DNA from: Bacteroides thetaiotaomicron VPI-5482
GTDB lineage: Bacteria; Bacteroidota; Bacteroidia; Bacteroidales; Bacteroidaceae
Assembly (NCBI RefSeq): GCF_000011065.1
Contig: NC_004663.1
Span: forward strand, 1,426,001 to 1,490,000
Direction of reading: 5' to 3'
Length of the DNA: 64,000 nt
Both the position numbers and the translations under genes were made by a program. This document shows, one piece after another, positions 17,181-25,005 of the stretch; position 1 is the first letter of the stretch, and every line of letters starts with the position of its first letter. A model generated the notes under the pieces. The model worked only from the letters and a program-made list of their open reading frames with translations. It was not told the DNA's origin and did not search any database.

Positions 17181-17822
17181 TTAATTACTTTCTTCTTGCA
17201 GTTCTTTGTGACGTGCACGCTGATACCAGATGATGCAAGCTACGATAATCAATGCCATCGGCGGCATCAACATCAGACCGTTGTTTACATAACCGATATT
17301 CTGGATAGGCTCATAATTCAGGATATTGAAACCAAGCAAAGTTCCCGAACCGAGCAGTTCGCGGAAGAAAGCTACGATTACCAGAATCTTGGCATAACCC
17401 AAACCGTTACCAACTCCGTCAAGGAATGATTCCCAAGGACCGTTCTGCATGGCAAATGCTTCCAGACGTCCCATCAGGATACAGTTGGTAATGATCAAAC
17501 CTACATAAACAGAGAGCTGTACACTTACATCGTATGCAAACGCTTTCAGAATTTCACTAACGATGGTAACCAAAGCAGCAACCACTACCAACTGAACGAT
17601 GATACGGATACGATTTGGAATCGTCTTACGCAACAGTGAAATAACGACATTGGCAAACGCTGTAATCACAGTAACTGAAAGTCCCATCACAATGGCGGGT
17701 TCCAGCTTGGCAGTAACAGCAAGTGCAGAACAGATACCAAGCACCTGTACGGTTACCGGATTATCGATTCCCAACGGAGCAGAGAATACTTCTTTATTCT
17801 TCTTTGAAAACAGTTGTCCCAT
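17181..17822 (-). CDS. nqrD: Na+-NQR subunit D
   Basis: A 213-residue membrane subunit of Na+-NQR, paralogous to NqrE and with inverted topology. Conserved parts include NPVTVQVLGICSALAVTAKLEPA, with a cysteine at the intramembrane iron position, and GLIITNCILMGRLEAFAM with the second cysteine. It starts 20 bp after the nqrC stop in the direction of transcription. Its role is electron transfer and Na+ passage with NqrE and NqrB. The length and motifs are normal. Confidence 0.97.
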   Translation of the reverse strand: MGQLFSKKNKEVFSAPLGIDNPVTVQVLGICSALAVTAKLEPAIVMGLSVTVITAFANVVISLLRKTIPNRIRIIVQLVVVAALVTIVSEILKAFAYDVSVQLSVYVGLIITNCILMGRLEAFAMQNGPWESFLDGVGNGLGYAKILVIVAFFRELLGSGTLLGFNILNYEPIQNIGYVNNGLMLMPPMALIIVACIIWYQRARHKELQEESN

Positions 17823-17842
17823 ATTCTTTATCCTCCTCCTTA

Positions 17843-18523
17843 TTATTTAGTTAAAAAACTTATGTAATTATTCAGACAAGCCTTCAGCATAGCATCCACA
17901 CCTACCGAAGTGATCGTACCACCAGAGATACCGTCCACTTGGTAATCAGCTTTTTCTACCTTGCCATTCTTAACAACACCCAGAGCAACGGCACCGTTTT
18001 CCAGTGTCTTCTTGCCTGCGAATTCGTGTTGGAACCAGTCAGTAGCGATTTCAGCACCCAGACCCGGAGTTTCACTTGCGTGTGAGAAGTATACACCGTA
18101 AACTGTGTCTTTGTCCTCGTTCAGAGCAACGTATCCCCAGATACCGCCCCAAAGACCGGCACCGTATACAGGAACCACATATTTAGTCTGACCATCTACA
18201 TCACATACAAATACGTGCAGACGTTGGTGTTCTTTCACTTCTTTCTCGTAGTTAGTGGCAAACTCACCTGTGTTTTCAGTCAGCGTGCCGTCTACGTTCA
18301 TCAGCATATCACCTTTTACATATTTCTGATATTCGGCATCAGCATCTTCTACATTTTTAATGTTCAATGCAGCAAGAATCTGCTTTTTAGTGTCCAACTG
18401 CACATTCTTGTCTTGTGTAGCTTTCAGTGAAGAACTAACGAATGCCAGCAGGAATGCAACGATAACAACCATTACCGAAGCATAAATGATAGTATAACTA
18501 TTACTATTTGTATTCATTTTCAT
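17843..18523 (-). CDS. nqrC: Na+-NQR subunit C (covalent FMN)
   Basis: A 226-residue subunit with one N-terminal membrane anchor (about 11-33) and a periplasmic FMN-binding domain. The flavinylation site is DGISGGTITSVGV at 197-209. By comparison with the family motif SGAT, FMN is expected on Thr203, which needs the flavin transferase ApbE (not in this window). TPGLGAEI (152-159) is another conserved block. The gene lies 6 bp from nqrB. SGGT replaces the common SGAT, a conservative change. Confidence 0.96.
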   Translation of the reverse strand: MKMNTNSNSYTIIYASVMVVIVAFLLAFVSSSLKATQDKNVQLDTKKQILAALNIKNVEDADAEYQKYVKGDMLMNVDGTLTENTGEFATNYEKEVKEHQRLHVFVCDVDGQTKYVVPVYGAGLWGGIWGYVALNEDKDTVYGVYFSHASETPGLGAEIATDWFQHEFAGKKTLENGAVALGVVKNGKVEKADYQVDGISGGTITSVGVDAMLKACLNNYISFLTK

Positions 18524-18529
18524 TCGGTA

Positions 18530-19702
18530 TTATTGGTTAGACTTAACAGCGCGTTTCTCGCGACGGCTGATATTACTCTGTACTACACAGTAGTCGATCA
18601 GCGGAGCGAAGATGTTCATCAGCAGGATGGCGAGCATCATACCTTCGGGATAACCCGGATTCAGTACGCGGATAACGATAGCCATCACACCGATCAGGAA
18701 TCCGAAGATGTATTTACCTCTTTCCGTACGTGCGGATGTCACAGGGTCGGTAGCCATGAATACGGCACCGAAGCAGAAACCACCCAATACAAGGTGTTCG
18801 TACCAAGGCATCTGAGCCATTGTGTTGTTTTCCATGCCGATAGCATTGAATACCCAGGCCATGAATGCACCACCAACGAATACGGAAAGCATCGTCTTCC
18901 AGCTTGCAACGCCTGTCCACAGCAGGATAACGGCACCGATCAGAATGGCGATCACACTTGTTTCACCGATAGAACCGGGAATAAGACCTGTTATCATATC
19001 CATGTTGAATGCAGGAACCGTGCCCGATGTAGCAGCTTGTCCCAGCGGGGTAGCCACAGTCAGACCGTCTACAGCCTGTCCCATACCAAAAATGGTATCG
19101 CCGGATACCCAAACGGCGTCACCGGACATCTTGGTCGGATAAGCGAAGAACAGGAATGCACGGGTGATCAACGCTACGTTGAACACATTCATACCCGTAC
19201 CACCGAATACTTCTTTTGCAAAGATAACAGAGAATGCAGTTGCTACGGCAAGAATCCAAAGCGGACAGTCTACCGGAACGATCATCGGGATCAGAATACC
19301 GGAAACAAGGAATCCTTCCTGAATTTCCTCCTTCTTCCATTGAGCTACGACGAACTCAATACCCAGACCGACAACGTATGATACGATAATTTTAGGCAAT
19401 ACAGCCAGGAATCCGTAGATAAACATTTCGATGAAGCTGCCAGTAGCACCTGTGTGGGTGAAATGCTGGTAACCTACGTTGTACATACCGAACAGCAGCG
19501 CCGGTACTAACGAAATAACCACAATCGACATAATACGCTTGCTGTCGATCGCGTCGTGTATGTGCGTTCCCGTTTTCGCAGTCTTGCTGGGCACGAACAG
19601 GAATGTTTCGAAGCCGTCGAACACCGACTGGAATGCGTGGAATTTACCGCCCTCTTCAAAGTTCGGCTTTATCTTATCGAGATAATTTCTTAACGCTTTC
19701 AT
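18530..19702 (-). CDS. nqrB: Na+-NQR subunit B
   Basis: The largest membrane subunit of Na+-NQR (390 residues, about ten helices), homologous to RnfD. It carries a covalent FMN at the threonine of VDGLTVATPLGQA, Thr218 here, plus riboflavin and much of the Na+ path in characterised enzymes. The cytosolic N-terminus (1-55) is thought to join quinone binding. SGILIPMIVPVDCPLWILAVA is a typical transmembrane signature. It follows nqrA by about 48 bp and precedes nqrC by 6 bp. Confidence 0.97.
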   Translation of the reverse strand: MKALRNYLDKIKPNFEEGGKFHAFQSVFDGFETFLFVPSKTAKTGTHIHDAIDSKRIMSIVVISLVPALLFGMYNVGYQHFTHTGATGSFIEMFIYGFLAVLPKIIVSYVVGLGIEFVVAQWKKEEIQEGFLVSGILIPMIVPVDCPLWILAVATAFSVIFAKEVFGGTGMNVFNVALITRAFLFFAYPTKMSGDAVWVSGDTIFGMGQAVDGLTVATPLGQAATSGTVPAFNMDMITGLIPGSIGETSVIAILIGAVILLWTGVASWKTMLSVFVGGAFMAWVFNAIGMENNTMAQMPWYEHLVLGGFCFGAVFMATDPVTSARTERGKYIFGFLIGVMAIVIRVLNPGYPEGMMLAILLMNIFAPLIDYCVVQSNISRREKRAVKSNQ

Positions 19703-19750
19703 TAATATATTACTATTTTACGATTTACAATTTACAATTTGCCATGCGGA

Positions 19751-21100
19751 TTATGCCATTTCAGCACGGAGCATGTCGAGTCCGACACGGACGATGCGTT
19801 GGAGTTCCATCTTCGAAGAGCAGACGAATTCGCAGAGTGCGAAGTCTTCGGGAGCCACTTCGTAGATACCCAGCGCTTCCATGCGGTCGATATCACCGGC
19901 GATGATCGCTTTAATCAGATATTCGGGCATGATATCCATGGGGAATACCTTATCATATTCGCCGGACATGATCATGTGGCGTTCGCCGCCTTTGATACGT
20001 GCATCCAGCGTATATTCCTTTTTGCCCATCAACCAGCTGAAATATGAGTGGTTGGCACTGAACTGGTTGAAGCGCGGCATGATCCATCCGAACATTTCGT
20101 GAACGTCATCACCTTCGGGGATTACAGTCAGTTGGCTGTGGAAAGCACCCAGGAATCCGTTAGGAGAAACTTGTTTGCCACTCAGCACGTTACCACTGAT
20201 GTAGCGCAAATCTTTGTCAGTTGTTACGTTTCCGGCAAATACGTTAGTCAGCAATGCACCTACCTGAAGTTTGCAGTAAGCAGGTTTCAACACTTCGGAA
20301 CCTGTCACGGCTACTGTGCGGGTGAAATTCACACGGCCTGTATTGAAGAGACGACCGATGAAGATAACGGCTTGCGGATCAATTGTCCACACAGTTTCGC
20401 CCTTTGAAACGGGGTCGAGGTGGTTGATCTGAACACCTACGTTACCGGCAGGGTTCGGTCCGTCGAAAGCGGTGATTGTAACGTTCTTAGCCTGTGTCAG
20501 TGCAGCGGCTTTCTGTTTCACGCTGATGCTCAGGTAAGTTTTTGCCATTTTGGCGAGGGCATCAAGACCAGTCTGGAAGTTTGCTTCTTCGCCTTTCAGA
20601 GCAAATTCGAAGTCGGGAGCCAGCGGATTGGTATCGAATGCGGAAACGAAGATGCCCTTCGGTGTTACCGTCGGGTCTGCAATGATGTCATACGGACGTT
20701 GCTTGATAAACGCAAACAGACCTGCTTCAAGAAGCGCGGACTTCACAGCATCTGCATCCATCGAGGATACGTTCTTCTTACCAAATTCTTCGTAGTCCTG
20801 CTCTGCGGCAGCTTCCACTACGATGTTCAATACCTTACGGCGAGCACCACGTTCAACGCTCGTCACTACGCCACTCACGGGCGAAACAAATTTCACTTCA
20901 GGATGATACTTGTCGATAAACAAGGGTCCACCGGCCATCACATATTCCTGCTCTTTCACAACCACTTTCGGTGTCACTCCAGGAAAATCATCGGGTACGA
21001 GTGCGTAAAATCCCGGCTCTTTCACTGTTGTGTACGTCTCAGCAGCTTTACCTTTCAGGTTTATGTCAAGGCCTTTACGTAACTTTATTACATTTGCCAT
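19751..21100 (-). CDS. nqrA: Na+-NQR subunit A
   Basis: A cytosolic peripheral subunit of 449 residues, first in the nqrABCDEF operon. It begins VIKLRKGLDINLKGKA, typical of NqrA, and contains GVVTSVERGARRKVLNIVVEA. The characterised protein binds ubiquinone or is associated with quinone reduction. No cofactor motif is expected. The six-gene operon is complete in this window, which suggests a sodium-based respiratory chain coupled to fumarate reduction, usual for Bacteroides. Confidence 0.97.
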   Translation of the reverse strand: MANVIKLRKGLDINLKGKAAETYTTVKEPGFYALVPDDFPGVTPKVVVKEQEYVMAGGPLFIDKYHPEVKFVSPVSGVVTSVERGARRKVLNIVVEAAAEQDYEEFGKKNVSSMDADAVKSALLEAGLFAFIKQRPYDIIADPTVTPKGIFVSAFDTNPLAPDFEFALKGEEANFQTGLDALAKMAKTYLSISVKQKAAALTQAKNVTITAFDGPNPAGNVGVQINHLDPVSKGETVWTIDPQAVIFIGRLFNTGRVNFTRTVAVTGSEVLKPAYCKLQVGALLTNVFAGNVTTDKDLRYISGNVLSGKQVSPNGFLGAFHSQLTVIPEGDDVHEMFGWIMPRFNQFSANHSYFSWLMGKKEYTLDARIKGGERHMIMSGEYDKVFPMDIMPEYLIKAIIAGDIDRMEALGIYEVAPEDFALCEFVCSSKMELQRIVRVGLDMLRAEMA

Positions 21101-21134
21101 GCTATATAAAATAATGGTTTCATAAAATTTGCCG

Positions 21135-21142
21135 CAAAAGTA
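21135..21142 (-). promoter_or_regulatory. -7 box upstream of nqrA
   Basis: TACTTTTG on the minus strand fits TAnnTTTG exactly, 35 nt before the nqrA ATG. No TTTG is seen at -33. Confidence 0.45.
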
Positions 21143-21174
21143 ATAAATAATAATGTGATTCGGGAGGAAAAAAG

Positions 21175-21208
21175 AAAGGAATTACGGAAAAATATCCGTA
21201 ATTCCTTT
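21175..21208 (-). terminator. Terminator after the C1B peptidase gene
   Basis: A perfect 14-bp stem AAAGGAATTACGGA (21175-21188) with its complement at 21195-21208 and a 6-nt loop. On the minus strand it is followed by TTCTTTTTTCC. It separates the peptidase gene from nqrA. Confidence 0.8.
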
Positions 21209-21288
21209 TGTGTTCGCACACGTTCTTTAATAAAGTAGGCCGGAAGACCTTGCAGCGTACAAGTCTATGCAGCGTGTTTGTCGGTTGG

Positions 21289-22689
21289 TTATTCTTCGCC
21301 GGCAAACATTGGATCCCATGCCGGCAGGCGGATCGGTTTTTGTTTCAAGACTTCGAGTGCTTTCGGGGTCACGTATTTCGTTTCCACAACGAGACGGAAG
21401 GTATATTCGTTGAACCATTCATCTGTCATGATGAGGTGACCTTGATAACCGGCTCCGGCACCCCAACTATTTTCAACCATCCATTTGGTCGGTTTTCCGT
21501 TTTTGTCCAGATCGACTGCCATGAGGGTCATGGCGTGACTGGAGCTGCTGGCAAAGCTTTGGATACGCTGCTTCTTGTCCATGCTGAAGGTGGTGCCCAT
21601 CAATGAGTCGTAATCATAGTTTTTGACGTCGAGCAGACCACGGTCAGAGTTCAGGAACTTGCCGACGTCGCAGGAGTAATACATCATGGTGCTGTCTTTC
21701 AGAGAGGCGATGGCCATCTCCTTGATGTCCTCGATCGGGAGGTTGACGTATGTCCAGTTCTTGCCGTCGTAGCGGTGGCGGTCGTAGTCTATTTCATAAC
21801 ATTTGTAGTATTCGCGACTGGGGTCGTTCATGAGCATGACGTAGTTGTCAATCAGCTTTTCGTCACCGTATTTCTTCAGAAAAGAAAGCGGGGTGTAGGT
21901 GGCGGTTTCTACAGGCTCGCCTTTGACATTATATTGCGTCCAGGTAAATTCTGTAGGAGGTACGCCCAAGTTCAGGACAAGCATACGGTAAATGGTGCTC
22001 AACATTTCCACTTTAGCGTTCTCTATAGCGGCAGGTTTAGCTTTTTTCGAAGCCATGTCACGGAGTTGTAACCCCTGTTCGCGAAGTTTCAGAGCGATCA
22101 GATTCGCCATGCGGGCGGTGTTTTCGCTGCTGTTCGTTTCGGGCATCACGTCTTTGGGGACGAGGCCGTATTTGCTTACGATGTCCGCTACTCCGGTGAA
22201 TGTACCGCCGTCGCTCAACGGATTGCGGAACAGCCATTCCACCATTTTATCGTTCATAGGCTTGTCGCTGGTGTCGATGACGCCTTGAAGGAAAAGGTTG
22301 GCCTTTTCCAGTTGGTCGAAAAAGAAAGGATAGGTTTGCGAGAATTCGAAAGAACCCAGATGGTATTTATCGATGGCTTTGGCACGCATTACGTTCAGGC
22401 CGGTGAAGAGCCAGCAGCGTCCGGACGATTTCTGGTCGGTGATCCCCTTGGAGTTCACTTTGACAGAAAAATGTGTATCCATCCCCTTCATGTTGTCCTG
22501 GTTCAGGGCAAGCTTACGGATGTCGTTGTTGCTGATGGCGTTCCGGATAGCCTTGTCGGTAGAAGTGCCCTGATAACTCTGTTTGATTTGCTGCATCATG
22601 TCAGTGCTGATGCCGCCTTTCGCGTCCTGTGCCTGTGCAGAATAGTAAAGGGCACAGCAAACAAAAACTGATAAAATTCGTTTATTCAT
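21289..22689 (-). CDS. Secreted C1B cysteine peptidase (aminopeptidase C/bleomycin hydrolase type)
   Basis: A 466-residue papain-like peptidase of the bleomycin hydrolase/aminopeptidase C group. An N-terminal signal peptide (1-20, ending SAQA) places it outside the cytoplasm, unlike classical PepC. Catalytic residues are visible: Cys92 in KSSGRCWLFTG, His in SSSHAMTLMAV and Asn in WMVENSWGAGAGYQGH. It may trim peptides in the periplasm or outer membrane vesicles. It is a single gene with a -7-like box at 22770-22777 and a terminator at 21175-21208. Confidence 0.93.
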   Translation of the reverse strand: MNKRILSVFVCCALYYSAQAQDAKGGISTDMMQQIKQSYQGTSTDKAIRNAISNNDIRKLALNQDNMKGMDTHFSVKVNSKGITDQKSSGRCWLFTGLNVMRAKAIDKYHLGSFEFSQTYPFFFDQLEKANLFLQGVIDTSDKPMNDKMVEWLFRNPLSDGGTFTGVADIVSKYGLVPKDVMPETNSSENTARMANLIALKLREQGLQLRDMASKKAKPAAIENAKVEMLSTIYRMLVLNLGVPPTEFTWTQYNVKGEPVETATYTPLSFLKKYGDEKLIDNYVMLMNDPSREYYKCYEIDYDRHRYDGKNWTYVNLPIEDIKEMAIASLKDSTMMYYSCDVGKFLNSDRGLLDVKNYDYDSLMGTTFSMDKKQRIQSFASSSSHAMTLMAVDLDKNGKPTKWMVENSWGAGAGYQGHLIMTDEWFNEYTFRLVVETKYVTPKALEVLKQKPIRLPAWDPMFAGEE

Positions 22690-22769
22690 TATAGATCGTT
22701 TATAAATTAACTTTGCCTGTATGCTAATAGTAATCCGTTGGCAATTTCGTTTTACATATTATTAATTGG

Positions 22770-22777
22770 CAAAAATA
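22770..22777 (-). promoter_or_regulatory. Possible -7 box upstream of the C1B peptidase gene
   Basis: TATTTTTG on the minus strand fits TAnnTTTG exactly, about 80 nt before the ATG. No -33 box is visible. Confidence 0.35.
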
Positions 22778-22863
22778 CGATTCTTTTTTAGATTTATTAT
22801 CTATGAGAATGAAAACTAATCGAAATAAAATAGTTTCCTTTGCAGCGGATTTCAAGAAAGAAT

Positions 22864-24120
22864 ATGAAAAGATATACAATAGGTATATTGATGATGTTTC
22901 TATTCATCAATATTTCGTTAGCTCAAACGGCTGACACGGCAGTAAAAAGCGATGAACTGCAAACGACTACAACTTCTGTTGACGAAGTCGGGGTAGCCCC
23001 GGCAGATCCCACCCCCACCCTTTCCAAAAAAGAATTGCGACGCCAGCGTGTAGCCAAACGTAATCTACATTATAATATATTAGGTGGCCCCAGCTATACT
23101 CCTGACTTCGGATTACTGATCGGCGGTAGTGCATTGATGACGTTTCGGATGAATCCGAGTGATACTACCCAACAACGTTCGGTGGTGCCGATGGCCATCG
23201 CCCTGATGTTCGAAGGAGGACTGAACCTGTTCACCAAACCGCAGCTTTTCTTCAAAGGCGACCGATTCCGCATCTTCGGAGTCTTTGCATATAAGAATAC
23301 ACTGGAAAATTTCTACGGCATCGGATACAGCACCAACAAGGACTATCCGCGTGGCGAAGACACCAGCGAATACCGTTATAGCGGTGTGCAGGTGAATCCG
23401 TGGTTTTTATTCCGTCTGGGGAAAAGCAACTTCTTTGCCGGTCCGCAGATCGACTTCAATTATGACAAGATCACTAAACCTGCCGCAGGAATGATAGAGC
23501 AACCATCGTATATTGCCGCCGGCGGTACGGATCACGGCTACTCTAACCTCAGTTCCGGACTCGGTTTCCTGCTGACGTACGACACCCGTGACGTTCCCGC
23601 CAATGCTTATCGGGGAACGTATCTGGACTTTCGTGGGATGATGTACAACAAAGCCTTCGGAAGCGATAATAATTTCTACCGTTTGGAAATAGACTACCGC
23701 CAATACAAGACCCTAGGCAAACGTAAAGTATTGGCTTGGACAGTGCAGACAAAGAATGTATTCGGCAATGTTCCATTGACTAAATACGCACTCAGCGGCA
23801 CTCCTTTCGACCTTCGTGGTTATTATATGGGACAGTTTCGCGACAAGTCATCCCACGTGATGATGGCAGAATACCGTCAGATGATAAATACGGACAAAAG
23901 CAATTGGGTGAAGAAGATGCTGAATCATGTAGGCTACGTAGCATGGGGAGGATGCGGCTTCATGGGCCCTACTCCGGGCAAAATCGAAGGTGTACTTCCT
24001 AATCTGGGACTCGGTTTACGCATTGAAGTTCAGCCCCGTATGAACGTCCGTCTTGACTTCGGCAGAGACATGGTGAACAAGCAGAATTTATTCTATTTCA
24101 ACATGACGGAGGCATTCTAA
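22864..24120 (+). CDS. BamA/TamA-type outer membrane protein (surface antigen, D15-like)
   Basis: An outer membrane barrel protein of 418 residues from the ATG at 22864, which gives a signal peptide MKRYTIGILMMFLFINISLAQ. A longer open frame starts with TTG at 22840 but would bury the signal. The body resembles the C-terminal barrel of Omp85-family proteins: GLGFLLTYDTRDVPANAYRGTYLDF, FDLRGYYMGQFRDKS and a final LRIEVQPRMNVRLDFGRDM ending in Phe. POTRA domains are absent, as in many Bacteroidetes small Omp85 members. Its cargo is unknown. It ends about 125 bp before the polysaccharide locus. Confidence 0.85.
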   Translation: MKRYTIGILMMFLFINISLAQTADTAVKSDELQTTTTSVDEVGVAPADPTPTLSKKELRRQRVAKRNLHYNILGGPSYTPDFGLLIGGSALMTFRMNPSDTTQQRSVVPMAIALMFEGGLNLFTKPQLFFKGDRFRIFGVFAYKNTLENFYGIGYSTNKDYPRGEDTSEYRYSGVQVNPWFLFRLGKSNFFAGPQIDFNYDKITKPAAGMIEQPSYIAAGGTDHGYSNLSSGLGFLLTYDTRDVPANAYRGTYLDFRGMMYNKAFGSDNNFYRLEIDYRQYKTLGKRKVLAWTVQTKNVFGNVPLTKYALSGTPFDLRGYYMGQFRDKSSHVMMAEYRQMINTDKSNWVKKMLNHVGYVAWGGCGFMGPTPGKIEGVLPNLGLGLRIEVQPRMNVRLDFGRDMVNKQNLFYFNMTEAF

Positions 24121-24196
24121 ATAAGTATTTGCTCATAATTAACAAGAAAGATGATAAAATGCTTCCATAAGAACATCATTAAATAAAATTAATCCT

Positions 24197-24204
24197 TATA
24201 TTTG
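24197..24204 (+). promoter_or_regulatory. -7 box of the exopolysaccharide locus
   Basis: TATATTTG, an exact TAnnTTTG match, 41 nt before the first gene of the locus. No TTTG lies at the -33 distance, which may mean activation is needed. I saw no inverted repeats around it, so nothing suggests an invertible promoter. Confidence 0.5.
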
Positions 24205-24245
24205 CGTTGCTATAACACAGCAAAAGCAGATAATAGGGTTAATTT

Positions 24246-24995
24246 ATGAAACAAATCAGATACCTCTTCGGAGGATTACTATTTTTGTTTGCCTCCATCG
24301 GAAGCGTAACTGCGCAAGAGGTAAGCGATTACTCAAAACTACAACCAAGTGATTATTCCAGCATTACACTTCCACCGCTGGATCTTCTTTTCGAGAACGC
24401 AAAAAGCGCTCCGACCTATGAATTAGCTACAGTAAAAGAACAAATTGAACGGAAGCTTCTGGCAAAAGAGAAGCGTGCCTTCTTAGGCTTTTTCAGTTTA
24501 CGGGGCAGCTACCAGTATGGTATGTTCGGTAACGAGTCTACTTATACAGATGTAGCAATTGCACCTTACCTGACCTATGCAACACAGGCACAGAACGGAT
24601 ATACAGTAGGTGCAGGAGTCAACATTCCTTTGGACGGTCTCTTTGACTTGACAGCGCGGGTAAAACGCCAAAAACTGAATGTACGTACCGCCCAACTTGA
24701 AAGAGAAGTTAAGTTTGAGGAAATGAAAAAGGAAATTATCCTTCTATACGCAACTGCGACCTCCCAATTAAACATTCTTAAACTTAATGCCGAAGCCCTC
24801 ATGCTTGCTAATGTACAATATAGTATAGCTGAAAAGGATTTCTCGAATGGAGCTATTGATTCGGGAACTTTATCATCTGAAAAATCTCGCCAATCTGACG
24901 CACAAGAGAAATTCGAAAACAGCAAATTCGAGCTAAGCAAGAGTTTAATGATACTTGAGTTAGTCACCCACACTCCCATTTTAAGAAACAAATAA
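24246..24995 (+). CDS. Short TolC-like outer membrane efflux protein
   Basis: A 249-residue exported protein (signal peptide 1-23, ending VTAQ) with long helical segments. LYATATSQLNILKLNAEALMLANVQYSIAEKDFSNGAIDSG resembles one coiled-coil repeat of TolC-family proteins, which usually have two repeats in about 450 residues. Two strand-rich parts (SLRGSYQYGMFGNES and YTVGAGVNIPLDGLFDL) could be barrel strands. As first gene of the locus it may serve in polysaccharide export in place of a Wza-type protein. That role is inferred. It is separated by 10 bp from the Wzz-like gene. Confidence 0.75.
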   Translation: MKQIRYLFGGLLFLFASIGSVTAQEVSDYSKLQPSDYSSITLPPLDLLFENAKSAPTYELATVKEQIERKLLAKEKRAFLGFFSLRGSYQYGMFGNESTYTDVAIAPYLTYATQAQNGYTVGAGVNIPLDGLFDLTARVKRQKLNVRTAQLEREVKFEEMKKEIILLYATATSQLNILKLNAEALMLANVQYSIAEKDFSNGAIDSGTLSSEKSRQSDAQEKFENSKFELSKSLMILELVTHTPILRNK

Positions 24996-25005
24996 ACATA
25001 CATTT

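Noticed and set aside
18533..19381. A 282-codon open frame on the plus strand
   Set aside because: It is antisense to nqrB, and its His/Thr-rich translation fits mirrored codon bias, not a protein.
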